A DNA stretch of 5,115 bases from Thermomicrobiales bacterium (GTDB lineage: Bacteria; Chloroflexota; Chloroflexia; Thermomicrobiales; UBA6265): positions 1 to 5,115 of the forward strand of contig JAICJJ010000260.1 in the NCBI GenBank assembly GCA_025928535.1, given 5' to 3'. Under the pieces are notes generated by a model, which did no database searches, was not told the DNA's origin, and saw nothing but the letters and a program-made list of their open reading frames with translations. Both the position numbers and the translations under genes were made by a program. Every line of letters begins with the position of its first letter. Positions within the stretch are counted from its first letter, which is position 1. This document shows positions 1 through 4,923 of the stretch, one piece after another.

Positions 1-38
1 ATGCGCTGGGCCGATAGATACGAAATGTACTCAATCAC
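1..38 (-). CDS. Possible 5' end of an unidentified gene, cut by the window edge
   Basis: On the minus strand a GTG codon (38-36) follows AGGAG (45-49) with a 6-base spacer. It opens a frame without stops to the left edge, beginning M-I-E-Y-I-S-Y-L-S-A-Q-R. Only 12 full codons are visible, so no family can be named. Third positions are G or C in 8 of 12 codons, somewhat lower than in the neighbouring genes. It would lie downstream of the LacI-type gene on the same strand, separated by about 260 bp that hold a repeat element, so it probably has its own promoter. The call rests on the ribosome binding site and open frame alone. It could be chance. Confidence 0.35.
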   Translation of the reverse strand, partial: MIEYISYLSAQR

Positions 39-52
39 GGGCGACTCCTCAA

Positions 53-81
53 ATCACGGTTGGGGGGGGGGTGCGTGTCAA
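53..81 (-). promoter_or_regulatory. Candidate promoter with a G10/C10 tract in its spacer
   Basis: A perfect TTGACA (-35) lies on the minus strand at 76-81. Seventeen bases downstream is CGTGAT (53-58), a poor -10 with 3 of 6 matches. The spacer contains ten consecutive C's (ten G's at 62-71 on the plus strand). The expected transcript start would fall very close to the AGGAG and GTG of the left-edge gene, leaving almost no leader. Only the -35 is convincing. Confidence 0.25.
62..71. repeat. Homopolymer run of ten G's
   Basis: Ten consecutive G's on the plus strand, flanked by TT on the left and TGCG on the right. Runs of this length are rare outside coding regions of GC-rich genomes and are prone to slippage in replication and to errors in sequencing. 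It lies in the gap between a candidate -35 box and the candidate left-edge gene. Confidence 0.95.
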
Positions 82-101
82 CGTTTTGCGGCGTCCACGC
101 C

Positions 102-212
102 GGTAGGGGCACGGCATGCCGTGCCCGGTGGCTCGGAGAGCCACAACCGGGCAGTCCGACATCGGTCTAGCGGCCTTGCGGCCGATCGGGTACGGCATGC
201 CGTGCCCCTACC
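102..212. repeat. REPIN-like inverted-repeat element with nested palindromes
   Basis: Two copies of a 21-base unit starting GGTAGGGGCACGG occur in perfect inverted orientation at 102-122 and 192-212. Similarity continues inward for about 7 bases with two differences, both wobble-compatible in RNA. Each unit is itself almost a full palindrome: 107-126 is a perfect 20-bp palindrome, and 188-207 matches it except for one base. The 60-70 bp between the arms holds two further hairpins: GTGGCTC/GAGCCAC (128-134 with 138-144) and CGGCC/GGCCG (171-175 with 180-184). Folded, it would form a long stem carrying two smaller stem-loops. Paired palindromes facing each other match the layout of REPIN or MITE-type non-autonomous repeats. 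No transposase is present here. The spread of the element in the genome is inferred. It lies 86 bp past the repressor stop codon and has no T-tract, so it is not an obvious intrinsic terminator. Confidence 0.7.
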
Positions 213-297
213 ACCCCTCCCGCACGAAAAATTGACGCGTACGATCGGCGGCGGCAACGAGACGCGGGAGCGGACACGACGGCATGGTTGGCGAGGA

Positions 298-1389
298 TCA
301 CGGCGGGGCCGGTCCGGTCGAGGCGCGCACGACGAGGTCGGTCGGCAAGCGCAGCGTCGGCGGCTGGTTCGCGGGCCAGCCGTCCAGCAGCAGGCGCCCG
401 GCGATCCGGCCTTTCTCCAGCAGCGGTTGCCGAACGGTGGTCAGCGGCGGCGTCGCCATGGCCGCCGCAGGAATGTCGTCGAATCCGATCACGGAGAGGT
501 CCGCTGGCACGCGAAGGCCGCGTGTCGCCGCGGCGCGCAGCGCGCCGATCGCGAGGAGATCGCTGAACGCCATGATCGCAGTCGGCCGTGGGCTGCGATC
601 GAGGAGCGCGGAGGCGGCCGCCTCCCCCGAGGCTACTTCGTTCAACCGGGTCTCCTGGACCGGAACCTCGTCCCAGGGCAGGCCGGCCGCCGCCAGCGCA
701 TCGGCGTAGCCCGCGAGCCGGGCGCGCGAAATGGGAATCGTGGCCGCCGCTTGCCGCGCCAGATCGGCCGGCCCCGTGTAGTCGTCGTCGGCGAGGGGAA
801 AGGTGACGACGCCGAAGCGACGATGACCGAGGGCGAGCAGGTGTTCGGCGGCGGCGCGCGCCCCGGCCCGATCGTCGATGCCGACGAAGGCCGCGCCGGG
901 CAATGGCGGCTCGTCGACGATCACGGTCGGCATCGCGCGTTCGGCGAGGATTTGCAGGCGGGCGTCGTCTTCCGCCAGCGAATAGACGACGAAGCCATCG
1001 ACAACGGCATCGCGCACGGCGGCGATGCCCGCCTCGCGGTCGGGCGGCACGGGAGCGAGCCAGAGCGCCATCCGCGCCGCCTCGCTCGCTTCGGCGATTC
1101 CCCGCAGCAGGAGGAGCGCGGCAGGATCGGTGACGGCGTAGACGAGCGTTTCGGGAAAGATGACGCCGAGCGAGCCGCTGCGGCCCCGCCGCAGGGTGCG
1201 GGCGGCGGGGTTCGGCCCCGGATAACCCAACTCGCGGGCCAGGTCCAGAATCTGCTGCCGCAGCGCCGGATTGAGTTGATTCGGCTTCCCGAACGCGTTG
1301 GAGACGGTGGTGCGGGAGACCTGGAGCCGGTCGGCGATCGTCTGCAACGTCACCCGCGGCCGCCCCGCTTGCTTCTCGAACGATGTCAT
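298..1389 (-). CDS. LacI-family transcriptional regulator
   Basis: A 363-residue DNA-binding repressor of the LacI/GalR family, complete and of normal length. Residues about 13-56 form the N-terminal helix-turn-helix (V-T-L-Q-T-I-A-D-R-L-Q-V-S-R-T-T-V-S-N-A-F), with the recognition helix near 25-33. The hinge helix region follows (N60-P-A-A-R-T-L). From about residue 73 (L-G-V-I-F) begins the periplasmic-binding-protein-like sensor domain, with the typical late motifs V-I-G-F-D-D-I-P (300-307) and P-P-L-T-T-V-R-Q-P (314-322). Such proteins bind a sugar or similar effector and release or bind DNA, but the effector here cannot be read. The ATG at 1389 is chosen over one 8 codons upstream because an AGGCGG-like site lies 6-7 bases before it and because the upstream ATG falls inside the palindrome. 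The promoter is covered by a perfect 35-bp palindrome, implying autorepression. No catabolic gene adjoins it. The nearest transport gene is the ABC ATPase at the far right. Confidence 0.95.
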   Translation of the reverse strand: MTSFEKQAGRPRVTLQTIADRLQVSRTTVSNAFGKPNQLNPALRQQILDLARELGYPGPNPAARTLRRGRSGSLGVIFPETLVYAVTDPAALLLLRGIAEASEAARMALWLAPVPPDREAGIAAVRDAVVDGFVVYSLAEDDARLQILAERAMPTVIVDEPPLPGAAFVGIDDRAGARAAAEHLLALGHRRFGVVTFPLADDDYTGPADLARQAAATIPISRARLAGYADALAAAGLPWDEVPVQETRLNEVASGEAAASALLDRSPRPTAIMAFSDLLAIGALRAAATRGLRVPADLSVIGFDDIPAAAMATPPLTTVRQPLLEKGRIAGRLLLDGWPANQPPTLRLPTDLVVRASTGPAPP

Positions 1390-1397
1390 TTCGCCGC

Positions 1398-1432
1398 CTA
1401 CTGTATCGATCAAGTCTTGATCGATACAGTAG
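1398..1432. promoter_or_regulatory. Perfect 35-bp palindromic operator (17+1+17)
   Basis: The left arm CTACTGTATCGATCAAG (1398-1414) is mirrored without mismatch by CTTGATCGATACAGTAG (1416-1432) around the single T at 1415. It covers the -10 box and expected transcript start of the LacI-type gene and ends 8 bases before its ATG, touching the ribosome binding site. Each arm contains ATCGAT with a central CpG (1405-1410 and 1420-1425), spaced 15 bp apart. LacI-family operators usually are CpG-centred and 14-20 bp long, so this one is longer and has an odd centre. Binding here would block RNA polymerase. There is no T-tract, so a terminator is unlikely. Confidence 0.85.
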
Positions 1433-1454
1433 TGCCGGCGCGGCCTGCTGTCAA
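1426..1454 (-). promoter_or_regulatory. Promoter of the LacI-family gene
   Basis: Consensus -35 TTGACA (1449-1454 on the minus strand), a 17-base spacer, and -10 TACTGT (1426-1431; 3 of 6 matches, keeping the first TA and last T). The predicted start is near 1419-1420, giving a leader of about 30 bases. The -10 and start lie inside the 35-bp palindrome. The TGA of the possible small upstream ORF forms part of the -35 box. Confidence 0.65.
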
Positions 1455-1618
1455 GCCGCGCGGCGGGGCGGACGCTCGGTCGCAGGGGATTCGCATTGGG
1501 CGACGAGGCGGCTGACCATCGCGCGGAAGCCGGTCATCGGGCCAACCCGCTGGATGGCTTCGGCTTCGGTCATGCGTTCGAGCCGCCGCGAATTCGGCCC
1601 GGGCGATGCGTACGTCAT
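1451..1618 (-). CDS. Possible small protein of 55 residues, unknown function
   Basis: The minus-strand ATG at 1618 opens a 55-codon frame that ends in TGA at 1453-1451, just before the LacI-type gene. An internal ATG at 1573 follows GGCGG with a 9-base spacer and would give a 40-residue product beginning M-T-E-A-E-A-I-Q-R-V. About 80 percent of codons end in G or C, similar to the flanking genes. The stretch E-A-I-Q-R-V-G-P-M-T-G-F-R-A-M-V-S-R-L-V could form an amphipathic helix. A promoter candidate (1670-1697, minus strand) lies upstream. I do not recognise it. It may instead be a decayed remnant or a chance frame. It is overlapped by ATGA with an 18-codon frame from 1672. Confidence 0.3.
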   Translation of the reverse strand: MTYASPGPNSRRLERMTEAEAIQRVGPMTGFRAMVSRLVAQCESPATERPPRRAA

Positions 1619-1669
1619 CGACGATCGGGCGAGAGATCGAAATCCTCGGGGTGTGTGGAACGCTTACGC

Positions 1670-1697
1670 ATGATACATTGACCATGACAAACGCCAA
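1670..1697 (-). promoter_or_regulatory. Candidate minus-strand promoter upstream of the small ORF
   Basis: TTGGCG (1692-1697 on the minus strand, 4 of 6 matches to the -35 consensus), a 16-base spacer, and TATCAT (1670-1675, 5 of 6 matches to the -10 consensus). Transcription would run left through the possible small ORF towards the LacI-type gene. It overlaps the plus-strand -10 candidate for the acetyltransferase, so the two could interfere. Confidence 0.35.
1671..1679 (+). promoter_or_regulatory. Candidate extended -10 promoter for the acetyltransferase
   Basis: TGA followed by TACATT (1674-1679, 4 of 6 matches to TATAAT) gives an extended -10 (TGn-TAnnnT). No good -35 lies at the correct distance. 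The start would be near 1686, about 50 bases before the GTG start codon. Confidence 0.3.
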
Positions 1698-1724
1698 ATC
1701 CAGATATGGCGCAGCCAACCTGCG

Positions 1725-1730
1725 AGGAGG
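1725..1730 (+). promoter_or_regulatory. Perfect AGGAGG ribosome binding site that fixes the acetyltransferase start
   Basis: AGGAGG at 1725-1730 is followed by five bases and then the in-frame GTG at 1736. The upstream in-frame ATG at 1706 has no comparable site before it, so initiation at GTG is preferred. Confidence 0.85.
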
Positions 1731-1735
1731 ACGCC

Positions 1736-2368
1736 GTGGTCGCTCCCGCCCCGATCCCCATCTCCCCGTCCCACGTCGATGCCGCTGCGCAAGTGTTGGT
1801 CCGGGCCTTCGCCGACGATCCGGGCCTGCATTTCGTGCTTCCCGACCAGGCTGACCGCGACCGGCTCGGCTTGTCGCTCGCGCGAGCGGCGATCAACTAC
1901 GCGCTGCGCTGCGGCGCGCCGCTCGTCACAGCGGATGGCGTACGCGGCGTAGCGCTCTGGTTTCCGCCCGACGCGTCCGCGCCGACCGACGTCGATCTGG
2001 CCGAGACGGGCATCGCCGCGGTCCCGGGGCAACTGGGACCAGCCGCCTGGACGCGCTTTCAACGAATGCTCGATCACCTCGACGCGCTCCACCCGCGCTT
2101 CGCGCCGGAGCCGCACTGGTATCTGGCCATGCTGGGTGTCGATCCGACCTGGCAGCGGCGGGGAATCGGCGAGGCGCTGATGCAGGAGGTCTTCGCCGCG
2201 GCCGACCGCGATGGCCGCTGTTGCTATCTCGAAGCGCCGACCGCAGCCAATGCTCGCTACTACGCCCGCCGCGGCTTTCGGATTGTGGCGGAGACCGACG
2301 TGCCCGACAGCGATGTCCACGTCTGGTTGATGCGCCGCGAGCCGGCGCGGACCGACATCGACGATTGA
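1736..2368 (+). CDS. GNAT-family N-acetyltransferase, puromycin-acetyltransferase-like layout
   Basis: A 210-residue cytoplasmic enzyme expected to move an acetyl group from acetyl-CoA to an amine of a small molecule. The acetyl-CoA pyrophosphate loop is seen as Q140-R-R-G-I-G145 after the strand H-W-Y-L-A-M-L-G-V-D-P (127-137). The late GNAT motif follows as Y-L-E-A-P-T-A-A-N-A-R-Y-Y-A-R-R-G-F (164-181). An N-terminal segment with A-F-A-D-D-P (24-29) and A-L-W-F-P-P (73-78) matches the general plan of Streptomyces puromycin N-acetyltransferase, whose length is also about 200. That points to the family, not to the substrate. The GTG start at 1736 follows AGGAGG. A start at ATG 1706 would add 10 residues that lack a ribosome binding site. 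A methyltransferase follows 77 bp downstream on the same strand, so both may share a transcript. Confidence 0.9.
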   Translation: MVAPAPIPISPSHVDAAAQVLVRAFADDPGLHFVLPDQADRDRLGLSLARAAINYALRCGAPLVTADGVRGVALWFPPDASAPTDVDLAETGIAAVPGQLGPAAWTRFQRMLDHLDALHPRFAPEPHWYLAMLGVDPTWQRRGIGEALMQEVFAAADRDGRCCYLEAPTAANARYYARRGFRIVAETDVPDSDVHVWLMRREPARTDIDD

Positions 2369-2412
2369 GCGTCGGCGGCGTTCGGAACGACAGCCTGGCG
2401 CGTTGCAGACGG

Positions 2413-2435
2413 ACGATCTTCGGTCGTGACGACCG
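2413..2435 (+). promoter_or_regulatory. Two overlapping, mutually exclusive small hairpins before the methyltransferase
   Basis: CGGTCG/CGACCG (2421-2426 with 2430-2435, loop TGA) is a 6-bp stem whose last base is the first G of the ribosome binding site GGGAGG (2435-2440). An alternative stem ACGATC/GGTCGT (2413-2418 with 2422-2427, loop TTC, one G-U pair) uses the same middle bases, so only one can form. The layout could modulate translation, but the stems are short and may be chance in GC-rich DNA. Confidence 0.3.
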
Positions 2436-2445
2436 GGAGGCAGGC

Positions 2446-3177
2446 ATGGACGAAGACGCGAAGCCGGCCGCCGAGCAGACAGTCTTCCAGCAGCAATGGC
2501 AGATCTACCGGACGCTGGTCGATGAAAACTACCTGTTTCACCGGGAGGCCTATGCGTGCCTCCACCAGGTGCTCGCCGAGCAGGTCGCGCGCCCGTTCCA
2601 CTTTCTCGACGTGGCCTGCGGCGACGCGACCGCCTCGGTCGGCGCCCTGACCGGCACGGCCGTCGCCCGCTATCACGGGATCGATCTCTCGGCGACCGCG
2701 CTCGCCCTCGCCCGTCAATCGGTGGCAGCGCTCGCCTGCCCGGCGACGCTCGAGCAAGCGGACTTCGGCGCAGCGTTGCGTGCCGGAACGCTGCGGGCAG
2801 ATGTGGTCTGGGTCGGCTTGTCGCTGCACCACCTGCAGACGGCAGAGAAGCTGGACGTGCTGCGGGCGGTCCGTCGCGGCCTGCCCGACGATGGCTGGTT
2901 GCTGATCTATGAAAACGCCAGCCCCGACGGCGAGGACCGGGCAGGCTGGCTGCGACGGTGGGACGACCAACGGCCGGCGTGGACGGCCTACACGCCTGAG
3001 GGGTGGGCGACCATCACCGCCCACGTGCATGCGGCCGACTTCCCGGAGACCGATGCACGCTGGCGGGCGCTGGCGGAGGCGGCCGGCTTCGGCGAGGTCA
3101 CGACGTTGTTCGTGGCGCCGTCGAATCTGTTCCGGCTCTATCAGATGCGGCCAGGCGACGCCGCCGGCGCTCGGTGA
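2446..3177 (+). CDS. Class I SAM-dependent methyltransferase
   Basis: A 243-residue cytoplasmic enzyme with a Rossmann-type fold that transfers a methyl group from S-adenosylmethionine to an unknown acceptor. Motif I is F-L-D-V-A-C-G-D-A (53-61). The acidic residue closing strand 2 is in Y-H-G-I-D-L-S (77-82). Strand 4 is V-V-W-V-G-L-S-L-H-H-L (120-130), and the next strand is W-L-L-I-Y-E-N (151-157). The N-terminal segment with Q-Q-Q-W-Q-I-Y (15-21) and N-Y-L-F-H-R-E-A-Y (28-36) precedes the core and probably caps the active site. The ATG is chosen because GGGAGG ends 5 bases before it. It lies 77 bp after the acetyltransferase on the same strand, and no clear promoter is seen in the gap, so co-transcription is plausible. 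It converges with the hydrolase gene. The substrate cannot be inferred. Confidence 0.9.
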   Translation: MDEDAKPAAEQTVFQQQWQIYRTLVDENYLFHREAYACLHQVLAEQVARPFHFLDVACGDATASVGALTGTAVARYHGIDLSATALALARQSVAALACPATLEQADFGAALRAGTLRADVVWVGLSLHHLQTAEKLDVLRAVRRGLPDDGWLLIYENASPDGEDRAGWLRRWDDQRPAWTAYTPEGWATITAHVHAADFPETDARWRALAEAAGFGEVTTLFVAPSNLFRLYQMRPGDAAGAR

Positions 3178-3287
3178 CTTTTCCCACTGGCGACGACCTC
3201 GTCCGGGAATGTCCAGCCTGATCGAGCAAACCTGGCGTCTGCGCATGGGTCGTCAGTTCGCCGTGTCCTCCACCTCGACCGTCTCGC
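3178..3287. other. Convergent intergenic gap without clear terminator
   Basis: These 110 bases separate the 3' ends of the methyltransferase (+) and the hydrolase (-). I find only a weak GACGA/TCGTC stem near the left side with a 2-base loop and no T-tract on either strand. No gene or repeat is supported here. Confidence 0.6.
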
Positions 3288-4670
3288 TCAGCCGGCGACG
3301 CCCAGCGTCTGGTCCAGCCAGTCGAACATCCGCTGGTCATACAGGGTGCGGGCCAGGGCTTCGGTGTGCATGCCGGCCCCTTCCGCATTGGTGAAGCGGA
3401 CGAGCGCCTTGTTCGGAACGGTGAGCGCTGCGTAGAGGTCGGGCGCATAGTCGGCCACGGGATCGTCTTCCGCCTGCGACAGGAAGGTGGGGCAGGCGAT
3501 GTTTTTCGCCACCGAGGAGAGTTCGTAGCGGAAAAGGTCGACGGCGTAGGCGTAGACGCTGTCGACGCCGTTGACCCAGAAGCCGCGCTGGATGAGCGAC
3601 CACCGCAGCATCGCCGGCGCCTGCGAACTCTTCAGCCAGTCTTCGAAGGGCTGCAACAGCGTGGGGTCGATGTTCGGGAAGGCCGCTTTTTGCGCATCCG
3701 TCAAGGGAAGCCGGGCCAGGAAGGCCGGCCCCTCGTCCCACTGGCCGGGATCGGCGATGAGCGCGGCGATCCGATGCTCGAAGGCGGCGGCGCGGGGCGC
3801 GAGGAAGCCGCCGAAGCTCCAGCCGGCCAGCGCGATCTTCTTCGGATCGATCTCTGGCCGCGTCAGCGCGTAGTCGATGACCGGGCGGACGACGTTTTCC
3901 CAGTCCGGCCGGATGTGGACGCCGTCCTTGATGAGATTGCGGCCCTGGCCGGGGCCGTCGAAGAGCAGCACGTTGTAGCCGCGGCGGATCGCCGCCGGGG
4001 CGTGGGCGAAATACATCTCCTGGATGGTGGAGTCGTAGCCGTTGGTGTGGACGATTGTCGGCCGCGGTTTCCCAGAAGCGTCGACGGTGACGAGATAGCC
4101 GGGCAGGGTCGTGCCTTCGAAGGGAATCTCGACCGCCTCGATGGGGATGTCGCTCAGCGCGGCCCCCGTGAGAAAGGTCGCCGTCTCCTTGTCGAACGCG
4201 GCGACGAGCCGTGGATCGGTCGGCGCGCCATAGAGGGGGAAATAGGAAGAGCGGTAGTAATTGCAGGCGCGCCAGTACGCTTCGCGGGCGCTGACGCGAC
4301 GGCCGGCTGCGGCGCTGGCGTCGCCGATGGCGGCGATGCGGTCGGCGGTGGCGATCCATTCCCGATGCCAGTCGTCGATCCCGCCGGCGCCGACGCGCTG
4401 CACGGTGGTGACGCATTCGCCGAAGTCGGCGCCGCGGTCGATCGCCAGCACCAGGGCGCGGTCGCCGAACGCTTCCCACATCGGGTTGTCGCTGAGGAGC
4501 GGTCGCAACGATCCAGCCTCCTGGCTCGTCGTCGGGGTCGCGTCCTGGGCAGAGGCCGTTTGCATCGCGCTGCCTCCAAGCAGGGCGACCGCCCCCAAAC
4601 CGCCGGCGCGTACAGCGCCGCGGCGCGTGAGCGGTCGTCCTGCGAGTGGTCCTGGTCGTCGGGTGGTCAT
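3288..4670 (-). CDS. Exported (Tat-type) alpha/beta hydrolase
   Basis: A 460-residue serine hydrolase. Residues 1-41 form a Tat-type export signal: T15-R-R-G-A-V-R, then a hydrophobic stretch G-A-V-A-L-L-G-G, then A39-S-A with likely cleavage before Q42. It should therefore act outside the membrane. A helical segment (about 100-175, including S-A-R-E-A-Y-W-R-A-C-N-Y-Y-R-S-S) precedes the hydrolase core. The nucleophile is Ser285 in G-W-S-F-G-G. The acid is probably Asp403 (or Asp402) in E-D-D-P-V-A-D, and the base is His435 in G-A-G-M-H. H208-T-N-G-Y-D fits the oxyanion-hole region. The arrangement resembles the DUF1100/FrsA and 2,6-dihydropseudooxynicotine-hydrolase group, which cleaves C-C, ester or related bonds, but the substrate is unknown. 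ATG 4670 is chosen because AAGGGAG (4678-4684) sits 7 bases before it. An ATG 23 codons upstream has no such site and would spoil the signal peptide. It is divergent from the ABC ATPase. Confidence 0.9.
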   Translation of the reverse strand: MTTRRPGPLAGRPLTRRGAVRAGGLGAVALLGGSAMQTASAQDATPTTSQEAGSLRPLLSDNPMWEAFGDRALVLAIDRGADFGECVTTVQRVGAGGIDDWHREWIATADRIAAIGDASAAAGRRVSAREAYWRACNYYRSSYFPLYGAPTDPRLVAAFDKETATFLTGAALSDIPIEAVEIPFEGTTLPGYLVTVDASGKPRPTIVHTNGYDSTIQEMYFAHAPAAIRRGYNVLLFDGPGQGRNLIKDGVHIRPDWENVVRPVIDYALTRPEIDPKKIALAGWSFGGFLAPRAAAFEHRIAALIADPGQWDEGPAFLARLPLTDAQKAAFPNIDPTLLQPFEDWLKSSQAPAMLRWSLIQRGFWVNGVDSVYAYAVDLFRYELSSVAKNIACPTFLSQAEDDPVADYAPDLYAALTVPNKALVRFTNAEGAGMHTEALARTLYDQRMFDWLDQTLGVAG

Positions 4671-4746
4671 GGACTGGCTCCCTTCGTTGCCGGGCCGGCG
4701 GCGGCCGGTCCCGAGGCTGCTTCGCATCCAGTCGTCCATGCATTGA

Positions 4747-4756
4747 CTCGCGCGAG
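4747..4756. promoter_or_regulatory. 10-bp palindrome at the hydrolase transcript start
   Basis: CTCGCGCGAG is a perfect 10-bp palindrome with a central CpG. It lies where transcription from the hydrolase promoter is expected to begin (near 4751). It could be a short operator, but palindromes of this length are common in GC-rich DNA. Confidence 0.2.
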
Positions 4757-4757
4757 A

Positions 4758-4785
4758 ACTGTAGCGGCTGCCGCGGTTGTGTCAA
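4758..4785 (-). promoter_or_regulatory. Promoter of the alpha/beta hydrolase gene
   Basis: Consensus -35 TTGACA (4780-4785 on the minus strand), a 16-base spacer, and TACAGT (4758-4763, 4 of 6 matches to TATAAT). The predicted start near 4751 leaves a leader of about 80 bases to the ATG at 4670. Confidence 0.6.
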
Positions 4786-4811
4786 TGACGAGGGCAATGC
4801 CGCACGCTGCT

Positions 4812-4842
4812 CCCGACTCCCCGACTCCCCGACTCCCCGACT
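4812..4842. repeat. 8-bp tandem repeat (3.9 copies) with G-quadruplex motif
   Basis: The unit CCGACTCC is repeated with an exact 8-base period over 31 bases. On the minus strand it reads as runs of four, four, four and three G's separated by the 4-base loop AGTC, which meets the usual G3+N1-7 quadruplex rule. It lies between the divergent hydrolase and ABC-ATPase genes, upstream of both promoter candidates. Confidence 0.9.
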
Positions 4843-4848
4843 TCGTCA

Positions 4849-4877
4849 TTGCGCCGCCCGGCTCGCTGTGCTACAAG
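4849..4877 (+). promoter_or_regulatory. Candidate promoter for the ABC-transporter gene
   Basis: TTGCGC (4849-4854, 3 of 6 matches), a 17-base spacer, and TACAAG (4872-4877, 4 of 6 matches). A TG one base ahead of the -10 (4869-4870) makes it an extended -10. The start would be near 4884, about 40 bases before the ATG. Confidence 0.4.
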
Positions 4878-4923
4878 GGCGCTTGCGGCCAACAGGCGAG
4901 CGGGCGATTCGGTGAGAGCCGAG

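Noticed and set aside
102..212. tRNA or structured ncRNA from the cloverleaf-like fold
   Set aside because: No tRNA hallmarks (T-loop GTTCRA, anticodon arm, CCA end). The exact inverted repeat fits a repeat element better.
1398..1432. Palindrome as an intrinsic terminator
   Set aside because: No T-tract follows on either strand, and it overlies a promoter next to a start codon.
1..1515. Long plus-strand open frame (504 codons) across the left part
   Set aside because: It runs antisense to the clear LacI-type gene, its translation is rich in Arg/Gly with no domain, and it crosses the repeat element and the operator. Long antisense frames are expected at this GC content.
2221..2445. N-terminal extension of the methyltransferase frame into the acetyltransferase gene
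   Set aside because: The extra 75 codons lie out of frame over the end of the acetyltransferase, and GGGAGG before ATG 2446 sets the start.
2260..3246. Minus-strand open frame of 328 codons opposite the methyltransferase
   Set aside because: It is antisense to a gene with clear SAM-binding motifs and has no family features of its own.
3337..4797. Minus-strand open frame of 486 codons in another frame of the hydrolase
   Set aside because: The Arg/Pro-rich translation is a frame shadow. The overlapping frame has the catalytic motifs, signal peptide and ribosome binding site.
4812..4842. Short CRISPR-like array
   Set aside because: It is a direct 8-bp tandem repeat with no spacers, so it is not a CRISPR array.
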